Made by a program: the position numbers and the translations under genes. The notes under the pieces were generated by a model. It saw only the letters and a list, made by a program, of their open reading frames with translations. It did not search any database and had not been told where the DNA came from. From Akkermansia muciniphila (GTDB taxonomy: Bacteria > Verrucomicrobiota > Verrucomicrobiia > Verrucomicrobiales > DEV007), in the NCBI GenBank assembly GCA_945883495.1, contig CAMCXS010000066.1:1-32332 (forward strand): 32,332 bases of DNA, given 5' to 3'. Shown here in pieces: positions 7,200 through 16,359 of the stretch; the first letter of the stretch is position 1, and each line of letters starts with the position of its first letter.

Positions 7200-7879
7200 T
7201 CCGTTGGCAAAGGGCGAAACATGTAGCCGACGCCCCGCAACGTTTCAATGCAATCCCCGTAAGTACCGAGTTTCTCCCGCAAGCGTTTTACGTGAGTATC
7301 AAGAGTCCGGGTTTGGATCCGTTCGTCGTATCCCCAAATCCGGCGGAGGAGGTCACCGCGGAGCTGTTCCCGCCCCGCGTTCTCAATGAGGATTAGGAGC
7401 AGTTTGAATTCCGTGGCCGTCAAATCCACGATTTCATCGAGGAGTGTAAACTTGAGCGTAGTGCGCTCCAACCGGAAAGGCCCCGCTGTGAGGACTCCGC
7501 CTTGACCGCGTTCGGTGCGCCGGGCCAGATTCTTCACGCGAAGGACCAATTCTTTCGGACTGAAGGGTTTTGTCACATAGTCATCCGCCCCCAAACCCAA
7601 TCCGTGAATCCGGTCGTCTTCCAGGGACTTCGCGGTAAGCATGATAATTGGGATGCACTCGGTGGAGGGATCCTTTTTTAATTCCGCGAACACGCCAAAT
7701 CCGTCGAGCTCCGGCAGCATGAGATCCAGCACGATGACGTGCGGGAGGATCTCCTTAGCCAGCTTGACTCCTCGCAGGCCGTCAGCGGCTTCAAAGATCT
7801 CCCACTCATCCTCCGGAAAATTCAAGCGGACAAGCTCGCGAACATCCGGTTCATCTTCCACTATGAGAAGGGTAGCCAT
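7196..7879 (-). CDS. phoB: PhoB-type winged-helix response regulator
   Basis: 227 residues, typical OmpR/PhoB length. The receiver domain (1-120) has the acidic pocket EDEP (8-11), the phospho-acceptor Asp in VIVLDLMLPELDG, the Thr in IIMLTAK and the Lys in DDYVTKPFSPKEL. The C-terminal winged helix (about 130-225) includes LTATEFKLLLILIENAG and TRTLDTHVKRLREKLG, closing with RGVGYMF. It would bind DNA as a dimer when phosphorylated by the downstream kinase. The ATG at 7879 is preceded by AAGG at a workable distance. It is divergent from the lipid kinase gene with a 63-base spacer; I could not see a convincing Pho box there. Confidence 0.88.
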   Translation of the reverse strand: MATLLIVEDEPDVRELVRLNFPEDEWEIFEAADGLRGVKLAKEILPHVIVLDLMLPELDGFGVFAELKKDPSTECIPIIMLTAKSLEDDRIHGLGLGADDYVTKPFSPKELVLRVKNLARRTERGQGGVLTAGPFRLERTTLKFTLLDEIVDLTATEFKLLLILIENAGREQLRGDLLRRIWGYDERIQTRTLDTHVKRLREKLGTYGDCIETLRGVGYMFRPLPTE

Positions 7880-7942
7880 TGATCAAAGCCTTGAAGACGG
7901 CGCGATCCTACCCCGTTCTCTCCAGTCTAAAAACAGAAACAT

Positions 7943-8905
7943 GTGACGAAAAGTTTGCATCATTTCATCCCACATCAGCGTCCACGCAACCTTCGCATCA
8001 TCGCAAACCCCGCTTCCGGTCAGGGAAGCCTTGAACTTTACCCGCTAAATCGCCTCTTTCGTGCCCACTCCATCCCATGGGATCTCCACCTCACCCACGC
8101 GGAAGGCGATGGCGCCCGCTTGGCCAAACAGTTGATCGCAGCCGGCGCCGATGTCATTGCAGTCTACGGGGGCGACGGAACAGTTAAAGACGTCGCCGCC
8201 GGAATGACGGGCACGGGAATCCCCCTTCTTATTATTCCTGGCGGCACCGGGAATCTCGTCGCGAACGAGCTCGGCATCCCCCGCGATCCCGCAAGCGCCG
8301 CGGCGTTGGTCACGGGAGAAACTTTTCAAACCCGCATGATCGATGTCGGCACGATGTCCGGCCAACATTTTCTCCTCCGCGTCGGCTGCGGCGTCGAAGC
8401 TTGGGTGTTGCGGGACGTGAATCCGGAGTTGAAGAAGCAGTTCGGGAAGTGGGCCTACATCATCGCCGCCGTGAAAACGCTCCAAGAAGTGCCGGCCGCC
8501 CACTTCCGAATCACGATTGACGATGACCTGGTCATCTCCGGAAGCGGCGTCGGCGTCACCGTAGCGAACGCGGGCGCGGTCGGCATCGCAGGACTCGCGC
8601 TGTCCCCCGGGATTGGCATCGCCGATGGCCGGCTCGATGTCGTCTTCCTGCGCAAGGCGGACGTCGAAGGGATTCTCTCCCTCGCCGCGGTGATGGCGGG
8701 AGTCAACGAGGCGCTCAACGAGGTCACCGGGCTGGACGCCTCGCACATGGTGGGCCGCTGGCAGGCGCGCAAGGTGACGATCGAAACCGACCCGATCCTG
8801 GAGATGCAGGCGGATGGAGACTTGATGGGCCAAAGTCCGCAGACGATCGAGGTTCTGCCTTCCGCACTGCGCGTGGTGGTGCCTCCTCCTGGAGCGGGGA
8901 ATTAG
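7943..8905 (+). CDS. Diacylglycerol/sphingosine kinase family lipid kinase (DAGK_cat, YegS/BmrU-like)
   Basis: 320 residues starting at GTG. The catalytic domain begins with RIIANPASGQGS (the family's N-P-x-S/A-G loop, residues 18-29) and contains the nucleotide motif VIAVYGGDGTVKDVAAGM (about 71-88) followed by IPGGTGNLVANELGIP (about 98-113). The C-terminal beta-sandwich carries GIGIADGRLDVVFLR and EMQADGDLMG, where the family contacts lipid. It probably phosphorylates diacylglycerol or a related lipid at the inner membrane. Its stop overlaps the alanine dehydrogenase stop by four bases, tail to tail. The short spacer to phoB suggests a shared divergent promoter region. Confidence 0.88.
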   Translation: MTKSLHHFIPHQRPRNLRIIANPASGQGSLELYPLNRLFRAHSIPWDLHLTHAEGDGARLAKQLIAAGADVIAVYGGDGTVKDVAAGMTGTGIPLLIIPGGTGNLVANELGIPRDPASAAALVTGETFQTRMIDVGTMSGQHFLLRVGCGVEAWVLRDVNPELKKQFGKWAYIIAAVKTLQEVPAAHFRITIDDDLVISGSGVGVTVANAGAVGIAGLALSPGIGIADGRLDVVFLRKADVEGILSLAAVMAGVNEALNEVTGLDASHMVGRWQARKVTIETDPILEMQADGDLMGQSPQTIEVLPSALRVVVPPPGAGN

Positions 8906-10002
8906 AATCGAGGTTCCCGCCATGGAAGCCCGTGAGCCAGGGCGACGCCCTCACAGGTCAACTCGCCCGCTTGGCAGTTGATGCCGCGCTGCAATTCCGG
9001 ATGCGCCTGGCAGGCCGGCCCCAGGCCGTTACGCGCCAGCCATTGCACATAACGGAAGGTTACGTTCGTCAATGCCTGGGTCGAAGTCCGTGCGTAGGCC
9101 CCGGGCATGTTGGCCACGCAGTAGTGGATCACGCCCTCCTCGGTGAACACTGGGTTTTGGTGGGTGGTCGCGCGCGTCGTCTCCACGCATCCGCCCTGAT
9201 CCACCGCAATATCGACCACCACGGTGCCGTTGCGCATGCAGCGGAGCATCTCGCGGGTCACCAACTTCGGCGCTTTGGCTCCCGGAACCAGCACCGCCCC
9301 GATCAAAAGGTCGGTCCGCGGCAGCAGATCCAGCAAAGCGGCCTCGCTGGAATAGAGCGTTTGCGCCGCTTCCAATGTGTCATCAAGGAATCTCATCCGG
9401 TCGTGGTCGACCTCGAGAATGATCGTCTCCGCTCCGATCCCCGTAGCGACCTTGGCAGCATTGATTCCACAGGTTCCCCCGCCCAGAATCACGACGCGAC
9501 CAGGCAGCACTCCGGGGACGCCGCCCAGCAGAGTCCCCCGTCCGCCCTCGTGCTTGGCCAGGAAATAAGCCCCGACCAAGACGGACATGCGGCCGGCGAC
9601 TTCGCTCATCGGCTCCAAGAGCGGAAGACGCCCTCCCAGCGAGACCGTTTCATAAGCGATCGCTGTACAGCCGGAAGCCACCAGCGACTCGGTAAGGTGA
9701 CGGCTGGCCGCGAGATGTAGATACGTAAAGAGGACATGATCCTTGTGGAGCAACGGCAACTCGGAAGGCAAAGGCTCCTTGACCTTCACGAGCAGCTTGG
9801 CGCGTTCAAAAACCTCCTCGTGGGTACCCACGAGTTGAGCTCCCGCATCCCGGTATTCATTGTCCTGATAATCCGCGCCCTGGCCCGCCCCGCTCTCCAC
9901 CACGACCTCAACTCCAGCACGCACCAGTTGCGCCACTCCCGAGGGAACCATCGCCACCCGGTTTTCCTGCTCCTTGATTTCTTTTGGAACGCCGACAATC
10001 AC
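8902..10002 (-). CDS. ald: Alanine dehydrogenase
   Basis: 366 residues, the length of Ald; it interconverts L-alanine with pyruvate and ammonia using NAD. It starts at a GTG with the canonical MIVGVPKEIKEQENRVA; VKVKEPLPSE, LFTYLHLA and AYETV form the pyruvate site. Catalytic Lys and His of the family are in VKVKEP and TYLHLA. The Rossmann motif GGGTCGINAAKVATGIGA is near residues 173-190, and FTEEGVIHYCVANMPGAYARTST is a family block. It diverges from the thioesterase gene with only 20 bases between starts, so each promoter must overlap the other's 5' region. The C-terminus is slightly extended (LAHGLPWREPRF). Confidence 0.95.
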   Translation of the reverse strand: MIVGVPKEIKEQENRVAMVPSGVAQLVRAGVEVVVESGAGQGADYQDNEYRDAGAQLVGTHEEVFERAKLLVKVKEPLPSELPLLHKDHVLFTYLHLAASRHLTESLVASGCTAIAYETVSLGGRLPLLEPMSEVAGRMSVLVGAYFLAKHEGGRGTLLGGVPGVLPGRVVILGGGTCGINAAKVATGIGAETIILEVDHDRMRFLDDTLEAAQTLYSSEAALLDLLPRTDLLIGAVLVPGAKAPKLVTREMLRCMRNGTVVVDIAVDQGGCVETTRATTHQNPVFTEEGVIHYCVANMPGAYARTSTQALTNVTFRYVQWLARNGLGPACQAHPELQRGINCQAGELTCEGVALAHGLPWREPRF

Positions 10003-10022
10003 CGCGCTACCCTGGCCGGAAG

Positions 10023-10403
10023 ATGGAGAATCACAAACTCGTTCTTCCGGAGCATCTCAATCACTTCGGGTTTCTCTTCGGTGGCCATCTCCTGCGCTGG
10101 GTCGATGAAATCGCGTGGATTGCGGCGAGCCTTGACTATCCCGGCCTGCGATTCGTAACCGTCGCCATGGACCGCGTCGAGTTCCGTCGCAGCGTCCACG
10201 AGGGGGCTATCCTCCATTTTGACGTGAACCGCACGCGGACCGGACGAACGTCCTTGACCTACGCCGTCGATGTTCGCCGCACTGGTGAAGTTGAGGCAGA
10301 TCTCGATCCAGTCTTTTCGACGCTAGTCACCCTCGTACACATCGACGAACACGGAAAGAAGTCGCCGCTCTCTACTTCTTCGGCGGAGGCGGAGGCGGAA
10401 TAA
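10023..10403 (+). CDS. Hotdog-fold acyl-CoA thioesterase
   Basis: 126 residues from the ATG at 10023, which is preceded by CCGGAAG; a TTG at 9984 would overlap the ald start. The motif LPEHLNHFGFLFGGHLLRWVDE corresponds to the active-site Asn/Gly-Gly and Asp segment of YciA/BACH-type thioesterases: key residues Asn12, the GG at about 20-21 and Asp27. The following VTVAMDRVEFRRSV and RTSLTYAVDVRR match the second half of the hotdog. It should hydrolyse acyl-CoA to free acid and CoA. The Ser/Glu/Ala tail (SSAEAEAE) overlaps by 32 bases the end of the giant minus-strand protein, whose last residues are a Pro-run. Confidence 0.8.
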   Translation: MENHKLVLPEHLNHFGFLFGGHLLRWVDEIAWIAASLDYPGLRFVTVAMDRVEFRRSVHEGAILHFDVNRTRTGRTSLTYAVDVRRTGEVEADLDPVFSTLVTLVHIDEHGKKSPLSTSSAEAEAE

Positions 10404-13400
10404 CCTCCACGCGCACTTGCAGGAACTCGGCCGTCTCGGCACCAGCTTCCATCGAGCGTAGAAAGTACGCTCCAGGCTTAGCCGGCGCGACGAACGGAAA
10501 CCGCACCTCTTCGCCCGCGGCCACGAGCCCCAACGGCAACACCGGGACTGTCGCCCCTGGCGCTTCCTCGAAAATCCCGACCGCCAGATCGCGCTTTCTC
10601 ACATTGCTCAGCGTCAACTCGACGGCATCCCGAGCCGCGACGGTGAGAGCCCTCTTGTTGAACCCCTCCTCGCCAAACTGCAACTCAAACATTCTCAACC
10701 GCAGGCCAGAAATTTCACCCCCAAGCCGTTGCAGCGCCCGAAACGCATTGAACCGGTCTTGCAACAACGCCGAGTGCCGGGCCACCGTTTCCAGCGATCG
10801 CCGGAAGTCCTCTCCGAGAGCCTGCGCCACCCGGACCGCCGCTTGCCTCCGTTCCTGGCTCATCGCGATATCCAGTTCAATTCGTGCGTCGTTCCGACTG
10901 TAGCGAACCGCCGTCCAAATCGGTTCCCCTTCCGCATTGAGCAAGGCAAACCGCAACGGTCTGGGCGCCGTGATCGCCTCGCCTGGATGATAGACCAGCC
11001 GCTCGACAACTTGCTGGCTCCCCAAATCGACTTCCCACCACGGCCCAGGCAAACCGCCACTCGCCGCCACCTTCACTCCTCGCACGGCCTCCGCACCGGG
11101 CACCAAGTCCTTCAGTGGCAACTCGTCCTCCCAATTTACGACGCCATTCACCCCGTTCTTCGCCAGCGTCGCCCACCAACGCTTCCCGTTCGGGGATTGA
11201 GACTGCCGTGCTGGTCGTTCCTTGGCAATGTTATGACCGCCCGACATCACTTGTAATTCCGCAAAATGAAGAACGTCCCATCCTGGAGCCTCCAACCGGA
11301 CCTTGACGCCCCCTGCAATCGCTGGGGTATCAGGCCGGCTCAACTCCGCTCGAATGATCGGCGATATTTGGCTGCGCAATCGCGCATGCCCCATCACGTG
11401 CGCGCAACCGTCCAGAAGAGCAGCCATCTCGAAGTCACCGCTCTTCGCCACACTGTCGATCAACGCATCCAACGTCCCGCTTTCCGCCGCGCCCACCGCC
11501 AAGGCCGCGTAGGCCGCTTTCAAAAAGCTAGGCCGTTCAGCGGAATCCACCCGTGCTCGGAGCCGCGTACTGCATTGGTAAAGCTCCCAACCTTCTGAAA
11601 GTGCGATCAACCTGAGCAAGTTGGCGATCAATTCATCCGGACTGCCACCGTCTTCCAACCGCTCGACCACCCACCGCTCGATCGACACCCCCGCTCGGCC
11701 CGCTAAAACGACGGCCGCCTGTTTCAACACGCTATTCTCCACGCCGGATCGCTCCAAGATTACACTCGCGGCATGCGGCGTCATTTCCCCAGCAATCAGA
11801 TCGACCGTGGACGTCGCCTTCGCTTTCGCCCGCAAACTCGCGGGAGCCGTTCCGCCACTACCTAACTGGCGGATAGTCGCGTCCACCACCCTGCGCAAAT
11901 CATCGTCCATCCTCTGATGACTCGCCAAACTGGCGATTGCTCCTGCCTCTTTGGCGCCCATCTGACGAGCAGCAAGCAAGGCAGCGGTCCGAACTCGCGG
12001 ATTCTCATCCTCAATGAGCCGCTGCAACAGCACCGCCCGATCCCGGAGCCCTGCACCCCACTCCGCCAACGCGTGGGCCGCCGCGTACCTCCCCCCCGGA
12101 TCAGGAGACTGCGTCAAACGGGAGAGCAACTCGGGATTCTGGGCTCCAAATGCCTGGTGCAGTCGCAACGCCTCCAGGAGAATTCGCTGCCGGTCCGGGC
12201 CGTTCTCCGCAACCAAAGGCAAGTAAGCGCCAAGCGCCGTGAAAACATCCCCGGGTGGCCGGTGCCACAAGGCCAACCGGCTGCCCTCTGCCCCCTCAGC
12301 CCCTCCCTGGTGCAGCTGTTGCAGCAGGGAAACCGAATCGACCCCGTTCCCGGGCGCGGCCCAGGACGGCGGCCAGCGTCTTCCCGCGATCCGCCAAATC
12401 CGGCCAAAGCTCCCCGCGCGCAGTCGTTTCTCTCGTCCGCATGCATCCAACAGGTACAGTGCTCCGTCCGGACCGGCCTCAATGGCAACGGGGCAGAAGT
12501 TCGGATCCGTACTGGTCAGAACCGGAGCGTCTTGCCGACGCCAGCGCCGGATCGATCCTGCCCATTCCGGCACATAGACCCACAATTGCCAATTACCCTC
12601 CGCGCCGCGCTCTGCCCGGACAAAGCCTCCCCGCCACGCCTTGGGCCAGCGATCCCCCTGCAGCATGACCCAGGGGCCAGGTTCTCCCAAACCCACAACC
12701 CCGTCGCCAATTGGCGATGGAGGCTCCCCGGCCCAATGCCCAACCCGGTCCTGACCGATTGGTGATCCATACCGGCCCGGGACGAGTAGCGGCTCTCCCC
12801 ACTCATCAAAAAACACCTCCCGACCTGCCTCCGATTGGACGTGTCTCTCGACTTTACCGGTCGAGGGCCGCCAGCGGAACAATCCCGCCCCACCGTCACG
12901 CACCCCGCCCCAGGGAGTTTCAATCAGCCGGGACCTCGCGCCCCCCGATCCTCCGTCGGAGGTGAACCACAAGCCGCCATCCGGCCCCCACCGCAAGCCA
13001 CGACGGAGAGCCACTCCACCCAAGACGATTTCCTGCCGATCCGCCGCCCCATCCCCGTCCGCGTCCCCATACCAAGTCAAACCTTCTCCCGTGCTAACGT
13101 AGACTCCATCTACTCCCGGCATGAATCCCTCCGGATGTATCGCCCCAGACAGCGCGATCACCTGCCGATCCGCCAGCGAATCGCGATCCAGGTCCTCGAC
13201 GCGTATCAAACACGGTGGCAAACCCGGGGGCGCGCAACCGATCCAGGCTCGCCCCTCATGATCGAATCGCAGATTCACCGGATTCCACAATTCAAAGCCG
13301 ACTTCGGACGCCCACAAAGCTGCGTCAATCTCCCCGGCACATCGGATCCCCGCCACCGCTTCCGTTGGGTTCGTCCGTGCCCCCATACCAAATTGTGAGG

Positions 13401-14340
13401 GTGTCGGCATCCCCAAAGACCGCGGAGGCGACGGGCAAACCTCCATCGCTTCCGGCTCCACCGCCCACAGCGAAGCCAGAGCCGGCTTAGGGCTCGACCA
13501 CAATGCCTGATCCCAGCCTCGACTGCGTTCGCCTCCCTGATGCCCCGAAACCTCCCAATCCACTTCCTTCCTCCGCACAAGCTCGCGCAGCTTCTCCGCG
13601 GCCGCTGGATCCAACCCCGCATCCTTCGCGGGCTTCGGCGACTCGGACGCCAACTCAAGCCCATTCACCACCAGCATCGCCAGCAGCCAATGGCCTCGCC
13701 GGTTGAGGCGCCGCCCATCTCGCGTCACATCGCCGTTCAGTTCAACCGCCAACGAAGCAAACGCCGAAGTCCCATCCAAACAGGCAACGTCGGGGGCTTC
13801 CTCCGCGATCGCGCGCATCTCTTGCGAATAGAGCGACAGCCGCGCGTTGAACGCAGCCTCATCGGGAAGCCCAGGCGCGCTCTGGACGTAGGGCAACGGT
13901 GGAATCAACTCGATGCGCGCTCTCTCCGCCGCACCTGGCCTTGCCTTCCCCCACGCCTGGCACCTCTCTCGCAACGCTTTCCCAAACGCGGCGACTCGCT
14001 CCGTGCCGTCAAAGCTCTCATTTGCTCCGGCGCAGACGAAAATCAGATCCGGTCCAAAGGCCGCCACCTCCGCATCCACACCTCCCGTCCCGATGACGGA
14101 CTCGGCTTCATCCACGCGGAATCCTTCTTGGGCGAAGCTACGGATCGTCAGATTGCGGTCCGGATACGCGAGATGGAGAGCGGTCTCCAGGTATCCAAAT
14201 CGCGCCATGCCGGACGCCAAGCCATCGCCGACGATTGCGATCCGTGCTCCCGCGTCCAAATGCAAAACGCCGCTCCGCAACTCCTCGGCATTCCCCCGTC
14301 CGGCCGATCCGAACCAAAGCGCGACCCACCACGAGAGCAT
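10372..14340 (-). CDS. Giant secreted PVC-type protein: SGNH-like, beta-propeller, HEAT, F5/8C-like and degenerate cupredoxin domains
   Basis: 1322 residues. The ATG at 14340 (GTGGAGC upstream) gives a signal peptide (MLSWWVALWFGSAGRGNA). Domains in order: SGNH-hydrolase-like (about 30-240; VGDGLASGMARFGYLE, CAGANES); PVC-type GSDH/TIGR02604-like propeller (about 340-640; VNLRFDHEGRAWIG, LRWGPDGGLWFTSDGG, AIEAGPDGALYLLD); HEAT repeats (about 690-980); a discoidin-like domain starting HNIAKERPARQSQSPNG; and a cupredoxin-like end (LTLSNVRKRDLAVGI, VAPAKPGAYFL). Relatives usually have a CxxCH haem domain between HEAT and cupredoxin; none occurs anywhere here. The copper-ligand positions (MPHN and Y-x-C-x-x-P-G-H in relatives) are replaced by KRDLA and FLRSMEAGA. 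The block-V His of the SGNH domain also appears changed (DGRRLN). A scaffold or binding role is inferred. Confidence 0.75.
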   Translation of the reverse strand: MLSWWVALWFGSAGRGNAEELRSGVLHLDAGARIAIVGDGLASGMARFGYLETALHLAYPDRNLTIRSFAQEGFRVDEAESVIGTGGVDAEVAAFGPDLIFVCAGANESFDGTERVAAFGKALRERCQAWGKARPGAAERARIELIPPLPYVQSAPGLPDEAAFNARLSLYSQEMRAIAEEAPDVACLDGTSAFASLAVELNGDVTRDGRRLNRRGHWLLAMLVVNGLELASESPKPAKDAGLDPAAAEKLRELVRRKEVDWEVSGHQGGERSRGWDQALWSSPKPALASLWAVEPEAMEVCPSPPRSLGMPTPSQFGMGARTNPTEAVAGIRCAGEIDAALWASEVGFELWNPVNLRFDHEGRAWIGCAPPGLPPCLIRVEDLDRDSLADRQVIALSGAIHPEGFMPGVDGVYVSTGEGLTWYGDADGDGAADRQEIVLGGVALRRGLRWGPDGGLWFTSDGGSGGARSRLIETPWGGVRDGGAGLFRWRPSTGKVERHVQSEAGREVFFDEWGEPLLVPGRYGSPIGQDRVGHWAGEPPSPIGDGVVGLGEPGPWVMLQGDRWPKAWRGGFVRAERGAEGNWQLWVYVPEWAGSIRRWRRQDAPVLTSTDPNFCPVAIEAGPDGALYLLDACGREKRLRAGSFGRIWRIAGRRWPPSWAAPGNGVDSVSLLQQLHQGGAEGAEGSRLALWHRPPGDVFTALGAYLPLVAENGPDRQRILLEALRLHQAFGAQNPELLSRLTQSPDPGGRYAAAHALAEWGAGLRDRAVLLQRLIEDENPRVRTAALLAARQMGAKEAGAIASLASHQRMDDDLRRVVDATIRQLGSGGTAPASLRAKAKATSTVDLIAGEMTPHAASVILERSGVENSVLKQAAVVLAGRAGVSIERWVVERLEDGGSPDELIANLLRLIALSEGWELYQCSTRLRARVDSAERPSFLKAAYAALAVGAAESGTLDALIDSVAKSGDFEMAALLDGCAHVMGHARLRSQISPIIRAELSRPDTPAIAGGVKVRLEAPGWDVLHFAELQVMSGGHNIAKERPARQSQSPNGKRWWATLAKNGVNGVVNWEDELPLKDLVPGAEAVRGVKVAASGGLPGPWWEVDLGSQQVVERLVYHPGEAITAPRPLRFALLNAEGEPIWTAVRYSRNDARIELDIAMSQERRQAAVRVAQALGEDFRRSLETVARHSALLQDRFNAFRALQRLGGEISGLRLRMFELQFGEEGFNKRALTVAARDAVELTLSNVRKRDLAVGIFEEAPGATVPVLPLGLVAAGEEVRFPFVAPAKPGAYFLRSMEAGAETAEFLQVRVEVIPPPPPPKK

Positions 14341-14372
14341 GATCGCTCCACGAGATACGGAACACCCCCACG

Positions 14373-15911
14373 GTGCGTCTTCCGGCAAGCTCTGCGCTGT
14401 GGCGAACACTCGGGCACTTCTACGCGAGGACCCGACTCAGAGCCAGAGGGGATTTTACGCAGGACATCGACAATCCAGCGCTTGCGCCCGAGCCTCGGTG
14501 GCGCCAGCCTTTGCCCACTCTCTTGGATCACTCTTCCGCCTCCAGCCTTCCCGCCCAAGACGGCCCCAGCACCGCCATCGTTGTGCTCGGCGGCGGCTTA
14601 GCGGGTCTCTACGCGGCATATCACCTCGCCTCTGGCGGCGTCCCTGTCATCGTCGTCGAGCGGGAGTTCGAGCCCGGTGGCCTCCTTCGCGGTCATCGCT
14701 TCCGCGATCATCGATACAGCATCGCCGAAGCTCCGTTGGTGACGACGGATGCGGACTTGGCCCAAGACTTGGCTCGTCTTCTTCCCCCTGATCTCGTTTC
14801 CACGGAACCGCCGCCGCCTCCCTCAATGATCCGCTGGAACGGCACCGATCAATCATTGCCGCTCCGACTGCGCGATTTGCTCCCGGGGCTGCCCCCCGCC
14901 CTTCGCTCCAACCTGATCCTCTCCCAACTCGGAGCAAGCTTCCGGCCGGGCCGCCAGCTCTCCCCTTCTCCTGGCGATGCCGCCGAAGTGCTCCGGCAGC
15001 GATACGGCGCCCCCCTTTTCCAAATGGTGATCCAGCCGGACCTGGAACATTACTGGAGCATGCCCCTCAAAGAGCTCGCACCCGCCGCTGCCGGGTTTCC
15101 AATGCGAGAAATCTTCTCCAGCCCGGCCGCCAAGGATGACCCGCCACCCTGGAGTATCCGTTGCGCACCGCACGTCGTAGCTGCGCGGCTGGCGGAGGCA
15201 ATCTGCGGTGCTGGAGGGCGAATTTTTTTCGGAGCCGAAGTGGAAGAGGTCTCGCTGGGAAGTGCATTCACCAGCCACGTCGTGATTCGCGATCGGCTTA
15301 CCCCGGCGGACGAACCACCAACACGGCTCCGCATCTCGGCCCAAGGGGTCCTCTCCACCGTTCCTCTGCGCTCCTTGGTCCGGTCCTTGGGCAACTGTGT
15401 TCCGGCTCAGGTTCACGCATCTTCCTACTATCTCAGCTATCTCCCCGTTCAGACCCACGCCTGCTTGGTGCACCCCGAACGGTGCCTTGATCACTTGACC
15501 CTCCATTTCCGAGACCGTCCGTTTTTACGGATCACCGAGCCACGGCATTTCTCCCTAGAGCCGCAGGATGCACCCAAGCCTTCGTCAAATTTGATTCTCA
15601 TCGAGGTCCCTGGACGAACGCCGCAACATTCAACCGACGTTTGGCAAAGTGTCTTGGAAGCTCTGGAATCCGAGAAAATCTGCGAGCGCTCTGACATCAT
15701 TGAGACCCAATCACTGCTCTCTTCTGGAGGACACCCCATTTTGCGCCGGGATGGCGCCTCGCCCCTTGAACGCATCCACGAGTGCCTCAACCGTTTTCCA
15801 GCACTCCGAATCGCTGGCGCATGCGGTCGATTCGCTTGCGCCTCTCCCGTGGAAGCCATGCTCTCAGCGCGAGCCGCCGCCTATGATCTCGCGACTAAGC
15901 GCGCCGGATAA
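14373..15911 (+). CDS. FAD-dependent amine oxidase / protoporphyrinogen-oxidase-like protein
   Basis: Up to 512 residues. The FAD-binding fingerprint IVVLGGGLAGLYAAYHLASGGVPVIVVERE begins near residue 69 and is followed by GGLLRGHRF, the usual second FAD contact; a C-terminal RIAGACGRFACASPVEAMLSARAAA completes the flavin-binding fold. The family (FAD-dependent, UDP-galactopyranose-mutase/PPOX-like) includes enzymes on sugar nucleotides, carotenoids and porphyrins; the substrate is unclear. The start is uncertain: GTG at 14373 leaves 65 untypical Arg/Pro-rich residues before the FAD motif, and TTG codons at 14511 or 14523 would give a more usual N-terminus. The 3' end overlaps the DUF2243 gene by 17 bases, tail to tail. 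Confidence 0.75.
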   Translation: MRLPASSALWRTLGHFYARTRLRARGDFTQDIDNPALAPEPRWRQPLPTLLDHSSASSLPAQDGPSTAIVVLGGGLAGLYAAYHLASGGVPVIVVEREFEPGGLLRGHRFRDHRYSIAEAPLVTTDADLAQDLARLLPPDLVSTEPPPPPSMIRWNGTDQSLPLRLRDLLPGLPPALRSNLILSQLGASFRPGRQLSPSPGDAAEVLRQRYGAPLFQMVIQPDLEHYWSMPLKELAPAAAGFPMREIFSSPAAKDDPPPWSIRCAPHVVAARLAEAICGAGGRIFFGAEVEEVSLGSAFTSHVVIRDRLTPADEPPTRLRISAQGVLSTVPLRSLVRSLGNCVPAQVHASSYYLSYLPVQTHACLVHPERCLDHLTLHFRDRPFLRITEPRHFSLEPQDAPKPSSNLILIEVPGRTPQHSTDVWQSVLEALESEKICERSDIIETQSLLSSGGHPILRRDGASPLERIHECLNRFPALRIAGACGRFACASPVEAMLSARAAAYDLATKRAG

Positions 15912-16359
15912 TCCGCAGACCTATCAAAAAGAGCGCCAACCCGGCCAACAGGAAAATGTGATCATAGATCGATACCCCCAAAGGCTCAAACACATGATGG
16001 AGGTGCAACAAATGATGGTCGATAAAGCCTTCCACCATATTAAATAAGCCCCATCCCATGAGAATGGCCCCACCGAAAGTGTGTGACGACCATACGAGGC
16101 CAGGGACGGATCGGGCGCGGAATAGCATCCCAATCCCAGCGGCCGTGACAATCCACGTGAAGACATGGAAAAACCCATCCCAAACCATATTCTGTTGCAA
16201 TCTCACGACGCTATCCTTCGGGATTCTCGCCGTGAGCATATGGTGCGTTTGCAGGATTTGATGGAACACGATTCCATCCAGAAACCCACCCATTCCAACA
16301 CCGACGGCAAGCCCCGCGCGCAATAACGGTTTCTGTCTCGGTTTCTCCTTCATTTTCAT
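15895..16359 (-). CDS. DUF2243 family membrane protein
   Basis: 154 residues with about four membrane helices. It carries the DUF2243 signature: GVGMGGFLDGIVFHQILQTHHM near the N-terminus, WDGFFHVFTWIVTAAG in the middle, and NMVEGFIDHHLLHLHHV near residue 115, rich in paired histidines that could bind metal or haem. It acts in the cytoplasmic membrane; the family is often near cytochrome oxidase genes but its function is not known. The ATG at 16359 is chosen because it overlaps the preceding stop as TGATG; a GTG at 16371 is an alternative. It is co-transcribed with the small protein upstream. Confidence 0.85.
   Translation of the reverse strand: MKMKEKPRQKPLLRAGLAVGVGMGGFLDGIVFHQILQTHHMLTARIPKDSVVRLQQNMVWDGFFHVFTWIVTAAGIGMLFRARSVPGLVWSSHTFGGAILMGWGLFNMVEGFIDHHLLHLHHVFEPLGVSIYDHIFLLAGLALFLIGLRIIRRA

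Noticed and set aside
7880-7942. Pho box between phoB and the lipid kinase
   Set aside because: No tandem CTGTCAT-like repeats could be found in the 63-base spacer.
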